A DNA stretch of 46,934 bases from an uncultured Prevotella sp. (GCA_900318395.1 ONKL01000023.1:1-46934); one strand, 5' to 3'; counted from the first letter of the stretch, positions 25,577 through 35,436 are shown. Notes: generated by a model from the sequence alone, not told the origin. Made by a program: numbers and translations.

Positions 25577-26587
25577 ATGGCACAGTCAATGAAAGATATA
25601 CTCAACAGAATGCTGAACCACGAGGAACTCTCCCGTGAGGAAATGAAACAGATTCTGATTGGAATCACACAGAGTGAATTCCCCAACGAACAAATTACAG
25701 CACTGCTCACAGCGTTGCAGATGCGTGGTGTGACAGTCGACGAACTACTCGGTTTCCGTGACGGTATCCTTGAGACAGGAGTTCCTGCCATCCTCCAGGC
25801 TGACCGTTATATCGATGTCGTAGGAACAGGCGGAGACCGCAAGAACACCTTCAACATCTCAACGACAGCCTGTTTTGTGATTGCAGGCGCAGGCTACAAA
25901 GTTGCCAAGCACGGCAACTATGCTGCAACCTCTGTCAGTGGTGCTTCAAACGTCATCCAGCATCACGGCATCAAGTTTACTGACGACATTGACAAACTCA
26001 ACCGCAGCCTCGATGAAGCCGGCATCGTCTATCTCCATGCCCAACTGTTTGCTAAGGCCATGAAGTTTGTCGGACCTATCCGTAAGGCATTGCAGTTCCC
26101 AACCATCTTCAATCTGTTAGGTCCTCTTGTCAATCCCAGTCAGCCCAGTTGTCAGCTGTTGGGTGTTGCCAACCTCGACCAGATGCGGTTATACAACAAT
26201 GTCTATCAGAAGATCGGCATCGACTATGGTATCGTCAACTCTATCGATGGATATGACGAGATCTCACTGACAGGCGACTTTAAAGTGACCACCAACAACT
26301 ATGAACGCGTCTTCAAGCCACAGGACCTTGGTTTCAACATTGCCAAACCCGAAGAACTCGTTGGTGGAGCCACGGAGGAAGAGGCCGCCCAGATCTTCGA
26401 TTCTGTACTTGAGAACCGTGCACTGCCTGCACAGAAGAACATCGTTCTGGCAAATGCAGCCTTCGGCATTCAAGTATTGGAAAGGGGGAAGAAAGATATT
26501 GAGGAGTGCATCAGTATTGCACGCGAGAGTATCGACAGCGGCAGAGCCCTCGCTACATTTAAGAAATTTGTAGAACTAAATAGTTAA
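25577..26587 (+). CDS. trpD: Anthranilate phosphoribosyltransferase
   Basis: A 336-residue enzyme adding phosphoribose to anthranilate. The PRPP-binding motif is VVGTGGDRKNTFNIST, followed by KHGNYAATSVSGASNVIQHHGI, and QFPTIFNLLGPLVNPSQPSCQLLGV is the family signature. A 54-bp spacer from trpG carries a copy of the GTGAAAAGTGA repeat; no terminator is evident, so it stays in the operon. Confidence 0.97.
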   Translation: MAQSMKDILNRMLNHEELSREEMKQILIGITQSEFPNEQITALLTALQMRGVTVDELLGFRDGILETGVPAILQADRYIDVVGTGGDRKNTFNISTTACFVIAGAGYKVAKHGNYAATSVSGASNVIQHHGIKFTDDIDKLNRSLDEAGIVYLHAQLFAKAMKFVGPIRKALQFPTIFNLLGPLVNPSQPSCQLLGVANLDQMRLYNNVYQKIGIDYGIVNSIDGYDEISLTGDFKVTTNNYERVFKPQDLGFNIAKPEELVGGATEEEAAQIFDSVLENRALPAQKNIVLANAAFGIQVLERGKKDIEECISIARESIDSGRALATFKKFVELNS

Positions 26588-26591
26588 TGTT

Positions 26592-27380
26592 ATGGCAGAC
26601 ATCTTAGAAAAAATCGTTGCTTTCAAGAAACAGGAAGTTGAGAATTACAAGAAAGAGCTGAAACTGGATACTCTGGTAGAAAGAACAGAAATTCTCGAGG
26701 GGTCTCAAATGGCACCCATGAGTCAGATTCTCAAGAAGTCGACAACAGGTATCATTGCTGAGTTCAAGCGCAAATCCCCCTCTAAAGGATGGATCAACAA
26801 GGATGCAAACCCCAGTATCATACCTATCAGTTATGAAAGGAATGGTGCAAGCGCATTGAGCATCCTGACAGATTCTTATTTCTTTGGAGGTAGCAGCGTA
26901 CACATCAGGAGTGCCAAACTGTCGAAAGTATCCATCCCCATCTTATACAAGAATTTCATTATTGACGAATATCAGATTTATCAAGCCAAGCTTTTTGGTG
27001 CCTCGGCAATCCTGCTTATTGCATCCTGTCTGACTAAAGAAGAATGCCTGAACTTCATCAACAAAGCGCATGATCTGCAGATGGAAGTCTTGTTGGAAAT
27101 GCACACTGAGGCTGAGACAGAATATGCAGAACTTGGTCCAGACATGTGTGGCATTAACAACAGGAACCTCGGATCATTCGAGACTGACGTGAATAACTCT
27201 TATGAACTATTTGGGCGACTTCCCCAAGACAGTGTAAAAGTCAGCGAAAGCGGACTGTCTGACCCCGATACCGTCAAGCAGTTAAAAGCACTCGGATACC
27301 ATGGATTCCTGATGGGCGAAGCGTTTATGAGTCAGCCAGATCCAGGTTTGGCACTTAATGCCTTCATTGCCCAACTATGA
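26592..27380 (+). CDS. trpC: Indole-3-glycerol phosphate synthase
   Basis: A 262-residue TIM-barrel enzyme closing the indole ring. The signature is GIIAEFKRKSPSKGWIN; later catalytic strands include LLEMHTEAE, CGINNRNLGSFETD and VSESGLSDPDTV. Not fused to trpF, unlike E. coli, but overlaps it by 4 bp (ATGA). Confidence 0.97.
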   Translation: MADILEKIVAFKKQEVENYKKELKLDTLVERTEILEGSQMAPMSQILKKSTTGIIAEFKRKSPSKGWINKDANPSIIPISYERNGASALSILTDSYFFGGSSVHIRSAKLSKVSIPILYKNFIIDEYQIYQAKLFGASAILLIASCLTKEECLNFINKAHDLQMEVLLEMHTEAETEYAELGPDMCGINNRNLGSFETDVNNSYELFGRLPQDSVKVSESGLSDPDTVKQLKALGYHGFLMGEAFMSQPDPGLALNAFIAQL

Positions 27381-27979
27381 TTGTCAAGGTATGTGGCATG
27401 CGTGATGCCCAGAACATCCGCGATGTAGAGAAATTAGGTGTCGATTGGATAGGCATGATCTTCTGGCCCCAGAGCAAGAGGTTCGTAGCCGAGGTGCCTT
27501 CATATCTGCCTAAGCATCAGAAAAGAGTTGGCGTGTTTGTCGATGCTCCCCTCGAGGACATCAGACAACATATCTCCGACTATCAACTCAATATCATTCA
27601 ACTTCATGGCCAGGAATCGCCTGATTATGTGAAAGCTCTTAAGCCACACACGACTATCAAGGCATTCAATATAGCCAAAGCAGATGACCTGGTGCAGACA
27701 GAACAATACGAAGGGATAGCCGACTATTTCCTCTTTGACACCAAAGGACTGATGGTTGGAGGAAACGGTCAGAAATTCGATTGGTCTGTGCTAACCACCT
27801 ATCATGGCAAGACACCATTCCTATTAAGCGGAGGCATCGGTTTGGATGACGCAGAATCTATCGGTTCATTCCATCACCCATGTTGCATCGGCATCGACCT
27901 CAATTCTCGTTTCGAGATTTCACCCGCCCTCAAAGACATAGATAAACTCAGAACGTTTCTCGGAAAAATAAAACAGTAA
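27377..27979 (+). CDS. trpF: Phosphoribosylanthranilate isomerase
   Basis: A 200-residue TIM-barrel isomerase. The N-terminal VKVCGMRD carries the catalytic Cys. Other signatures are [47 protein letters not shown] (with the catalytic Asp and phosphate region), [10 protein letters not shown] and [12 protein letters not shown]. Start codon overlaps the trpC stop. Confidence 0.95.
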   Translation: MIVKVCGMRDAQNIRDVEKLGVDWIGMIFWPQSKRFVAEVPSYLPKHQKRVGVFVDAPLEDIRQHISDYQLNIIQLHGQESPDYVKALKPHTTIKAFNIAKADDLVQTEQYEGIADYFLFDTKGLMVGGNGQKFDWSVLTTYHGKTPFLLSGGIGLDDAESIGSFHHPCCIGIDLNSRFEISPALKDIDKLRTFLGKIKQ

Positions 27980-27983
27980 CAAT

Positions 27984-28763
27984 ATGACAAATAAGATCAA
28001 TCAACTTTTCAAAGATCAGCAGGACAAGAAACTCTTGTCGCTCTACTTCTGTGCAGGCTGCCCGACCTTGGAGAATACCGGCGAAGTCATCAAGACCATG
28101 CAGCGCCGAGGTATCGCCATGATCGAAGTGGGTATTCCTTTTAGCGACCCACTTGCCGACGGCCCCGTCATCCAGAGTGCCGCAACAAGAGCTATTAAGA
28201 ATGGCATGAGCCTGAAGAAACTTTTCTCACAACTTCAGGAGATTAAAGAGGAAGTAGAGATCCCGCTCGTACTGATGGGTTACCTGAATCCCATCATGCA
28301 CTACGGCATCGAGGCTTTTTGCAAGAGTTGCGTGGAAAGTGGTGTCAGTGGAGCCATCATCCCCGACCTGCCCTTCAAGGATTACCAGGACGTTGTCAAA
28401 CCCATTGCCGACAAATACGACCTGCGTATCATCATGCTGATAACCCCAGAAACATCCGAGGAGCGCATCCGCTTTATCGACGACAATACCGATGGTTTCA
28501 TCTACATGGTTTCTTCAGCTGCCATCACGGGTACACAGAAGTCGTTCGATGAAGAGAAACAGGCTTATTTCAAGCGGATCAACGACATGAACCTGCGCAA
28601 TCCTCGTATGATCGGCTTCGGCATCAGCAACAAGCAGACTTTAGAGGCTGCCCAAAACAATGCGGCTGGTGCCATCATCGGCAGTAAGTTCGTTACATTA
28701 CTCAATGAAAGTAAGAATGCCGACGAAGCTCTCGACAAACTCTTCGATGCACTAAAAAGATAA
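27984..28763 (+). CDS. trpA: Tryptophan synthase alpha chain
   Basis: A 259-residue TIM barrel cleaving indole-glycerol phosphate and passing indole to TrpB. The catalytic Glu is in [21 protein letters not shown] and the catalytic Asp in [11 protein letters not shown]; phosphate binding is GFGISNKQT. It closes the trp operon, 4 bp after trpF. Confidence 0.97.
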   Translation: MTNKINQLFKDQQDKKLLSLYFCAGCPTLENTGEVIKTMQRRGIAMIEVGIPFSDPLADGPVIQSAATRAIKNGMSLKKLFSQLQEIKEEVEIPLVLMGYLNPIMHYGIEAFCKSCVESGVSGAIIPDLPFKDYQDVVKPIADKYDLRIIMLITPETSEERIRFIDDNTDGFIYMVSSAAITGTQKSFDEEKQAYFKRINDMNLRNPRMIGFGISNKQTLEAAQNNAAGAIIGSKFVTLLNESKNADEALDKLFDALKR

Positions 28764-28789
28764 CGTTTACGTTGTTTTTTCTTTTGCTT

Positions 28790-28848
28790 TAGTTCGTAGT
28801 ATCACATTTTTTGTGTATCTTTGTACGCAAATCGTGAACTACGAACTA
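28790..28848 (+). promoter_or_regulatory. Inverted repeat bracketing the pectinase promoter (possible operator)
   Basis: TAGTTCGTAGT (28790-28800) is the exact reverse complement of ACTACGAACTA (28838-28848), and CAC/GTG extend the arms after a 1-2 base offset. The 37-bp interval contains the -7 element TATCTTTG (28816-28823). The left arm therefore occupies the -33 region and the right arm the transcription start. An operator for a dimeric regulator is one reading; a remnant trp terminator is the other, but the long gap argues against it. Confidence 0.5.
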
Positions 28849-28870
28849 AAACATTTTTAAATATTCATAT

Positions 28871-31800
28871 ATGAAGAAACTATTAAGATTGTTACTTCTG
28901 TGTCTGATTTGCCCGACATTAGCAACAGCCCAAGGATGGGATGAAGCTCAGTACAAGCAAATAGAGCAGAGTATCCGTGTCCCACAGTTTGCGGATAAGG
29001 ATTATGTGATTACGAAATTCGGTGCCAAGCCCGATGCAACGGCAGAGAAGAATCAGGAAGCCATTCAGAAGGCCATCGATCAATGCTCTAAGAAGGGTGG
29101 CGGTCGCGTGGTTGTGCCGACAGGTCAGACGTTCCTCACAGGTGCTATCACCCTCAAAGATGGTGTGAACCTGCACGTCGAAGAGGGCGCTGTCCTCGAG
29201 TTTGCCTTCCAGCCCGAGCTCTATCCCATCGTCGAGACCTCATGGGAAGGTTTGGAGTGCTTCAATCTGTCACCATGCATCTATGCTTTCGGTGTAAAAG
29301 ACATTGCTGTTACAGGCAAGGGCACCATCGATGGCGGCGGCTCTAACGACACCTGGTGGCCTTGGAACGGCAATCCCCGCTTCGGATGGAAAGAAGGCAT
29401 GATCAGCCAGCGCGGTGGGTCACGTGCCCGTCTGCTGAAGAATGGTGAAGACGGGATTCCCATGTATAATGAGAAAGGTGAGCGCTCACCCGAGCGTATC
29501 TTCACTGCCGAAGACGGCCTGCGCCCTCAGCTCGTCAGCTTTAACAAATGCGAGGGTATCCTGCTGGAGGATATCACCCTCCTACGTTCCCCCTTTTGGG
29601 TAATCCATCCCCTTCACTCTACCGATATCACTGTGCGCCGGGTGAAGATGATCAACGATGGTCCCAATGGTGACGGCTGCGATCCTGAGTGCTGCGATCG
29701 CGTCCTTATCGAAGATTGCTTCTTCAACACTGGCGACGACTGCATTGCCATCAAGAGCGGGCGCAACCGCGACGGCCGTGAGCGCAACATGCCCTCGAAG
29801 AACATCATCATCCGCAACTGCGAGATGAAGAATGGTCATGGTGGTGTAGTGGTTGGCTCCGAAATCTCCGGCGGTTGTCAGAATGTCTATGCCCACGACT
29901 GCGTGATGGACTCTCCCGAACTGGAGCGCGTACTCCGCATCAAGACCAACTCTTGCCGTGGTGGCATCATCGAGAACATCAACATGCGCAATATCAAGGT
30001 AGGTGTATGCAAGGAGAGCGTTCTGAAGATCAACCTCGACTACGAGCACAATGAGATCTGCTGCCGTGGCTACTACCCCATCGTCCGTAATGTCTATATG
30101 GAGAATGTTACCAGTGAGAAGTCGCAATATGGTGTACAGATCATTGGTCTCGACGAAGATACTTATGTCTACGATATCACGGTCAAGAACTGTAAGTTCA
30201 ACGGCGTGAAGGACGGCAACTTCTCGAGCGGCAAGACCCGTAACGTACAGTTCGAGAACCTGTTTATCAATGGCTCCCTCTGTCTGCAGAAGGCTCCCTA
30301 TGAGCACTACTCCGAGTGGCTCACTTATTCTGAGATGCAGCGCGTGCCCAAGAGTTATCTGCTCGACTTCTCCAAAAAGCCTAAATGGAGCTACGTGATG
30401 GGTATCGAACTCGAAGGCATGCTCGACACCTATCTTACATACGGCGGCGAGGACATCCGCAAGTACTGCCAGGAGTATACAGATACGATGATCAACGAAA
30501 AAGGCGACATCCGTGGTTATGACATCCTAGAGTACAATCTCGACAATATCCGCACAGGCCACTTTGTGACACGTATGTACAACCTCTATCCAGAGCCCAA
30601 GAACAAGTTGGCCATCAATACAATGATGAAGCAACTGCAGAATCAGCCGCGCACCATTGCCGACAAGGTATTCTGGCACAAGGCCATCTATGCTTATCAG
30701 GTATGGCTCGACGGCATCTTCATGGGACTGCCATTCCGATGCCTTACTGCTTCAACACAACTGAAGCCGAAAGAAGCCATCAAGATTTACGACGATGCCG
30801 TCAACCAACTGAAGATCACCTACGAGCGCACCTTCGACCCCAAGACAGGTCTGAACCGTCATGCTTATGACGAAACACGCGACGCTTTCTGGAGCGACAA
30901 TGAGACTGGTCTCTCACAGCACTGTTGGGGCCGTGCCCAGGGCTGGTACTCCATGGCCCTTATTGAGGTGCTCGATGCTCTGCCCGAGGACTACAGCCGT
31001 CGTGGCGAAGTCATCGAACTGTTGCAGAAGGATCTCGATGCCGTCATCAAATGGCAGGATAAGGAGACTGGCGCCTGGTATCAGGTGATGGACTCTCCCC
31101 GACGTGAAGGCAACTATCTTGAGTCAACCTGTACTTCTATGTTTGCTTACGTGCTCTTGAAGGCATACAACAAAGGCTATCTTGGCACGAAATACCGCGA
31201 TGCTGGCATCAAAGCCTACCAAGGTATCATCAAGAACTTCATACGTGTGAACGAGGATAAGACCATCTCACTGACCCAATGTTGTGAAGTGGCAGGCCTC
31301 GGTCCTGCTGCGACGCCACAAGTGGTAGAAGCCATGAAGAAGATCAACCCTAAGGGTAGCGTAAAGGAGAACAAACGACGAGACGGAGGTTACCAATACT
31401 ACCTGTCAGAACCGATCCGCGATAACGATGCCAAGGGTGTAGGGCCGTTTATCTGGGCCTCCCTGGAAATTGAGAAATTAGGATATAATGTAAACAACGT
31501 GACGGCCTCCATAGACCGTCACGCTGTTGTTAATCGCAATAACCCCATCATCACCGAGGCCAACGACCTTGCCTCTCTCACCGTCGGTAACGGACATTTT
31601 GCTGCCACCGTCGATGTAACAGGTCTGCAGTCCTTCCCTTTTGATTATGGGGCAGGTGTGCCCCTGAACGCTATGTCCGATTGGGGATGGCATAAGTTCG
31701 AAAACACCAATGACCTGACGGCCGCTGAAAGCGAGAAAGCCTTCGACTTCGGTCATGGTCATCAGGAAGTTTATGCTGTGGAATACAAGAAGGCAGAGGA

Positions 31801-33661
31801 CGGTCGCCACAAGGATGCGACGGAGTACTTTCGTGTGAATCCCCACCGGCTGAACCTCGGCACCATAGGACTTGATCTGAAAGATACTTCAGGAAAAGCT
31901 ATTTCTCTTCAAGCCCTCTCTTCCATCCGCCAGGAACAAAAGCTTTGGGACGGAGAAATAGAATCATCGTTCACGGCCGATGGCGAGAAGGTAGAGGTTA
32001 CAACTGGCGTCCATCCTACGAAGGATGCCCTCTATGCAAGAATCGTTAGTAATCTATTAAAAGATCACAGAGCCACTGTTGCACTTCGGTTTTCTTATCC
32101 TACAGGGAAACATGCCGATGACGGTAATGACTGGGCCAAACCAGAACGCCACCACTCCACTATCGTTGCTCAGGACAAGCATTCTGCACTGATTAAGCGC
32201 ACGCTTGACAGCACCACCTACTATGTCCGCATCCTGTGGGAAGGCGAAGCCACATTCAAAGCATGTGATCGTCACCACTTCGAACTCACTACCGATGAGG
32301 ATATCCTGACTTTCTCTGCTGAGTACCTTCCCCACCAGCCGAATCAGGCAGATACTACAGGTTTTGAATACGATCAGTATCACAAGGCCACCCTTCGGCA
32401 CTGGAACCACTGGTGGAAACAAGGTGCCATTATCGATTTCTCCCGATGTACAGATCCGCGTGCAAAAGAACTGGAGCGCAGGGTCGTACTCTCACAATAT
32501 CTTACGCAAATCAATTGCGCCAACAATATGCCGCCACAGGAATCCGGGCTGACTTATAACACATGGTTCGGGCGCCCTCATCTTGAGATGACTTGGTGGC
32601 ACATCACAGACTTTGCTCTTTGGAATCATCCGGAAACAGTACAGCAGATATTAGCCTGGTATAACGAGACGGCTTATCCTGTAGCCAGACAGATTGCCCA
32701 GCGCCAAGGGTTCAAGGGTGTGCGCTGGATGAAGATGACCGACCCTTGGGCAGGTGAAGCACCCTCGAACACGGGTTCGTTCCTCATCTGGCAACAGCCC
32801 CACTACATCTACCTCGCAGAAGAAAGGTATCGTGCCAATCCGTCAGTCGAGACACTCAAGGAATACAGCGAACAGGTAGAGGCCACTGCTGAGTTTATGG
32901 CCGACTATGTCACCTTCGACCAGCACTCAGACCGCTATATCCTCAAGGGATGTACAGCCATGCAGGAATGTATGACCAAGGACATCTCCTACAACCACCC
33001 CTTCGAACTCGCCTATTGGCAGTATGGACTGGCTGTTGCTCAGCAGTGGCGCGAGCGTCAAGGCAAAGAGCGCATCGCCTCATGGGACGACATCATTCGT
33101 CGGCTCTCTCCCCTGCCTGAGGCTGATGGCATCTATACTGCAGGACTTCCGATAGGCAACCAACAAGAGTCGGAAGCCTTCGACCCCTTCGACGCCTCTG
33201 GCAAGAAGATCGAGACATTCGCAGATAAATGCCGTAACGACCATCCTGCCGTACTCGGAGCCTGTGGCCTCCTGCCCAGCGGGAATGCCCCTTACACCTT
33301 ACTGTATCATCAAGAAAAGATGAAGAAAACTCTTAACTGGGTGATGCAGAACTGGAACTGGCAGACCACATGGGGCTGGGACTATGGCATGATTGCCATG
33401 ACGGCAGCCCGTCTGGGTGATCCAGAAACCGCTCTCAAAGCCTTGTTCATCGACACTCAAAAGAATACCTATCTCAAAAACGGTCATAATTTCCAGACGC
33501 CAGACCGTCTGCGTATTTACCTGCCAGGCAATGGTGCCCTCCTCACCGCCGTCGCCATGATGTGTGCAGGATGGGACGGCTGTAAAGAGCCCCTGAATCC
33601 AGGTTTCCCAAAAGACGGAAAATGGGACGTGCGTTGGGAAGGCCTGCAGAGAATGCAATAG
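28871..33661 (+). CDS. Secreted three-module pectinase: GH28 + GH105 + third glycosidase-like module
   Basis: 1596 residues with a signal peptide (cleavage near ATA-Q21). Module 1 (about 40-480) is a GH28 polygalacturonase right-handed helix with N266-G-D268-G, G288-D-D290, G322-H-G and R356-I-K358. Module 2 (about 500-873) is a GH105 unsaturated galacturonyl/rhamnogalacturonyl hydrolase: WSYVMGIELEGMLD, EYNLDNIRTG, YAYQVWLDGIFMG, ending GPFIWASLEIEKLGY. Module 3 (about 885-1596) begins NPIITEANDLASLTVGNGHFA and has WGWHKFEN, HLEMTWWHITDFALW, ILKGCTAMQECM and LPGNGALLTAVAMM. It resembles clan GH-L-like (alpha/alpha)6 barrels, but I cannot name its family. Together they would cut pectin and trim the products in the periplasm. 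Such a triple fusion is unusual. Confidence 0.88.
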   Translation: MKKLLRLLLLCLICPTLATAQGWDEAQYKQIEQSIRVPQFADKDYVITKFGAKPDATAEKNQEAIQKAIDQCSKKGGGRVVVPTGQTFLTGAITLKDGVNLHVEEGAVLEFAFQPELYPIVETSWEGLECFNLSPCIYAFGVKDIAVTGKGTIDGGGSNDTWWPWNGNPRFGWKEGMISQRGGSRARLLKNGEDGIPMYNEKGERSPERIFTAEDGLRPQLVSFNKCEGILLEDITLLRSPFWVIHPLHSTDITVRRVKMINDGPNGDGCDPECCDRVLIEDCFFNTGDDCIAIKSGRNRDGRERNMPSKNIIIRNCEMKNGHGGVVVGSEISGGCQNVYAHDCVMDSPELERVLRIKTNSCRGGIIENINMRNIKVGVCKESVLKINLDYEHNEICCRGYYPIVRNVYMENVTSEKSQYGVQIIGLDEDTYVYDITVKNCKFNGVKDGNFSSGKTRNVQFENLFINGSLCLQKAPYEHYSEWLTYSEMQRVPKSYLLDFSKKPKWSYVMGIELEGMLDTYLTYGGEDIRKYCQEYTDTMINEKGDIRGYDILEYNLDNIRTGHFVTRMYNLYPEPKNKLAINTMMKQLQNQPRTIADKVFWHKAIYAYQVWLDGIFMGLPFRCLTASTQLKPKEAIKIYDDAVNQLKITYERTFDPKTGLNRHAYDETRDAFWSDNETGLSQHCWGRAQGWYSMALIEVLDALPEDYSRRGEVIELLQKDLDAVIKWQDKETGAWYQVMDSPRREGNYLESTCTSMFAYVLLKAYNKGYLGTKYRDAGIKAYQGIIKNFIRVNEDKTISLTQCCEVAGLGPAATPQVVEAMKKINPKGSVKENKRRDGGYQYYLSEPIRDNDAKGVGPFIWASLEIEKLGYNVNNVTASIDRHAVVNRNNPIITEANDLASLTVGNGHFAATVDVTGLQSFPFDYGAGVPLNAMSDWGWHKFENTNDLTAAESEKAFDFGHGHQEVYAVEYKKAEDGRHKDATEYFRVNPHRLNLGTIGLDLKDTSGKAISLQALSSIRQEQKLWDGEIESSFTADGEKVEVTTGVHPTKDALYARIVSNLLKDHRATVALRFSYPTGKHADDGNDWAKPERHHSTIVAQDKHSALIKRTLDSTTYYVRILWEGEATFKACDRHHFELTTDEDILTFSAEYLPHQPNQADTTGFEYDQYHKATLRHWNHWWKQGAIIDFSRCTDPRAKELERRVVLSQYLTQINCANNMPPQESGLTYNTWFGRPHLEMTWWHITDFALWNHPETVQQILAWYNETAYPVARQIAQRQGFKGVRWMKMTDPWAGEAPSNTGSFLIWQQPHYIYLAEERYRANPSVETLKEYSEQVEATAEFMADYVTFDQHSDRYILKGCTAMQECMTKDISYNHPFELAYWQYGLAVAQQWRERQGKERIASWDDIIRRLSPLPEADGIYTAGLPIGNQQESEAFDPFDASGKKIETFADKCRNDHPAVLGACGLLPSGNAPYTLLYHQEKMKKTLNWVMQNWNWQTTWGWDYGMIAMTAARLGDPETALKALFIDTQKNTYLKNGHNFQTPDRLRIYLPGNGALLTAVAMMCAGWDGCKEPLNPGFPKDGKWDVRWEGLQRMQ
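31493..31531. repeat. Hairpin at the junction of modules 2 and 3 inside the pectinase gene
   Basis: AACAACGTGACGG (about 31493-31505) pairs with CCGTCAC (31516-31522) and, after a 3-base bulge, GTTGTT: 13 base pairs in all. It lies at codons about 875-887, exactly between the end of GH105 and the start of the third module. It may be the relic of an intergenic terminator. Confidence 0.55.
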
Positions 33662-33696
33662 AATAAGAATACAAACTTGAATCGCAAGCAACAAAT

Positions 33697-35352
33697 ATGA
33701 GAAAATACCTCTTTCTACTATGTATCGGCTTTAGCATCACACAGGCTTCAGCCCAGTACAAATCCGAAGTCTGGTCACCCGACAACGGCGACGGCACTTA
33801 TACAAATCCCGTTATTAATGCAGACTATAGCGACCCTGATGTCTGCGTTGGACCGAGCGGCGAGGATTACTACATGACGGCTTCGAGTTTTCATTGTACA
33901 CCAGGGTTGCCTATCCTGCACTCCAAGGACTTAGTAAACTGGGAGATCATCAATTATGCCATCAAGAATCTCTATGAGGGCCACGACAAACTGCTGGCAC
34001 ACTTCAGCAGCCGCCCGCAGCACGGCAATGGCGTATGGGCTCCATCTATCCGCTACCACGACGGACAGTACTATATCTACTGGGGCGACCCCGACTTCGG
34101 CGTCATGATGGTGAAGACTAAAGACGGGAATCCAGCTGGTGAATGGGAACAGCCCGTCTGCGTGATTTCAGGACAAGGTTATATCGACACCACCCCACTG
34201 TGGGATGAGGACGGACGCTGCTACTTAGTGAACGGATGGGCCAACTCGCGCAGTAAGTTTGCCTCGGTACTGACAGTTCGTGAACTGTCGGCAGACGGTA
34301 CACGAGCCATCGGACAGCCCGTCATCGTCTTTGACGGCAACGGCACGGAAAACCGTACCTGCGAAGGTCCGAAGTTCTATAAGCGCGATGACTGGTACTG
34401 GATCATGTGCCCAGCAGGCGGTGTCCCCACAGGTTTCCAATTGGCAATGCGTTCCAAATCGCCCTACGGTCCCTATGAGCACAAGATCGTATTGGCTCAA
34501 GGTAAGACCACTATCAACGGGCCTCATCAAGGCGGCTGGGTACATACGAAATACGGCGAAGACTGGTTCCTGCACTTCCAAGACAAGGAAGCCTACGGTC
34601 GCGTGGTACATCTGAATCCCGTTGACTGGTCAACTGGCTGGCCCATCATGGGCAAGAAAGGCGAACCTGTCACTACCTATAAGAAGCCACAGTCATCGAG
34701 TAGCATTGTCATCAACCCTGTGGAGAGCGATGAGTTTAATTCGCCTACCATTGGTCTGCAGTGGCAGTGGCACGGCAATTATGATGAGAAGTTCGGTGTG
34801 CCTACCGCCTTCGGCACCTTCCGCCTCTACACCTATAAGCTGTCTGAGGGTTGGAAAAATTTCTGGGAAGTACCCAACATGCTGCTCCAGAAGACGCCTG
34901 CCGATCAGTTTACCGTCACCACAAAGCTCCGTTTCACCTCGAAAGCCGAGGAACAGATGGGTGGACTCATCATGATGGGACTGGACTATAGCGCTCTGGT
35001 GGTACGTCGCAAAGGCCATGAGTTCCAGTTAATACAACTCACCTGCAAAGGTGCCGATAAAGGCAATCCACAGACCGAGCAACTCATCACGATGCTGAAA
35101 CCGACCGATGTCGACCAGATCGACTATAAGCCCGGCATCCACGAGGACATCTACCTGCGCCTAAAGGTGAAGGATTCGAAAATGACGTTTGCCTGGAGTC
35201 AGGATGGTAAGAGGTTCTCGCCATGCGGCGAAGAGTTCCAAATGAAGGAAGGCAAGTGGATTGGAGCTAAGTTCGGTTTCATTGCCGTAGAGACTGATTC
35301 CAAATGCGATCGTGGCTGGATAGATGCCGACTGGATCAGAATCACAAAATAA
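33697..35352 (+). CDS. Secreted GH43-family glycosidase
   Basis: 551 residues, signal peptide ending ASAQ (20). Five-bladed propeller, about 28-335: catalytic base D46 in ADYSDPDVC, pKa-modulating D164 in GYIDTTPLWDEDG, and general acid E223 in RTCEGPKFYKR. A C-terminal beta-sandwich (about 345-548) ends GAKFGFIAVETDSKCDRGWIDADWIRI, as in many GH43 arabinosidases and xylosidases. It is 35 bp after the three-module pectinase, so it likely removes arabinose or related side chains from the same pectin. The precise substrate cannot be told. Confidence 0.9.
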   Translation: MRKYLFLLCIGFSITQASAQYKSEVWSPDNGDGTYTNPVINADYSDPDVCVGPSGEDYYMTASSFHCTPGLPILHSKDLVNWEIINYAIKNLYEGHDKLLAHFSSRPQHGNGVWAPSIRYHDGQYYIYWGDPDFGVMMVKTKDGNPAGEWEQPVCVISGQGYIDTTPLWDEDGRCYLVNGWANSRSKFASVLTVRELSADGTRAIGQPVIVFDGNGTENRTCEGPKFYKRDDWYWIMCPAGGVPTGFQLAMRSKSPYGPYEHKIVLAQGKTTINGPHQGGWVHTKYGEDWFLHFQDKEAYGRVVHLNPVDWSTGWPIMGKKGEPVTTYKKPQSSSSIVINPVESDEFNSPTIGLQWQWHGNYDEKFGVPTAFGTFRLYTYKLSEGWKNFWEVPNMLLQKTPADQFTVTTKLRFTSKAEEQMGGLIMMGLDYSALVVRRKGHEFQLIQLTCKGADKGNPQTEQLITMLKPTDVDQIDYKPGIHEDIYLRLKVKDSKMTFAWSQDGKRFSPCGEEFQMKEGKWIGAKFGFIAVETDSKCDRGWIDADWIRITK

Positions 35353-35381
35353 AGAGCCTCTACAGGGACAGATACTGCAGA

Positions 35382-35425
35382 CAAAAAAATATCCCCGCCA
35401 TTGCGAAGTGGCGGGGATGATTTTT
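35382..35425. terminator. Bidirectional terminator after GH43
   Basis: ATCCCCGCCA (35391-35400) pairs perfectly with TGGCGGGGAT (35409-35418). A-rich flank 35383-35389 on the left and TTTTT 35421-35425 on the right make it work in both directions. It separates the pectinase operon from the convergent minus-strand genes. Confidence 0.85.
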
Positions 35426-35436
35426 GTTAGCCGTTA

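Noticed and set aside
29582-30307. Minus-strand frame of 241 codons inside the GH28 module
   Set aside because: The plus frame carries all GH28 catalytic motifs here; the opposite frame is composition-driven.
28871-35352. Polysaccharide utilisation locus around the pectinases
   Set aside because: No SusC/SusD pair or hybrid two-component system adjoins; the flanks are the trp operon and convergent genes, so I call it only a two-gene enzyme unit.
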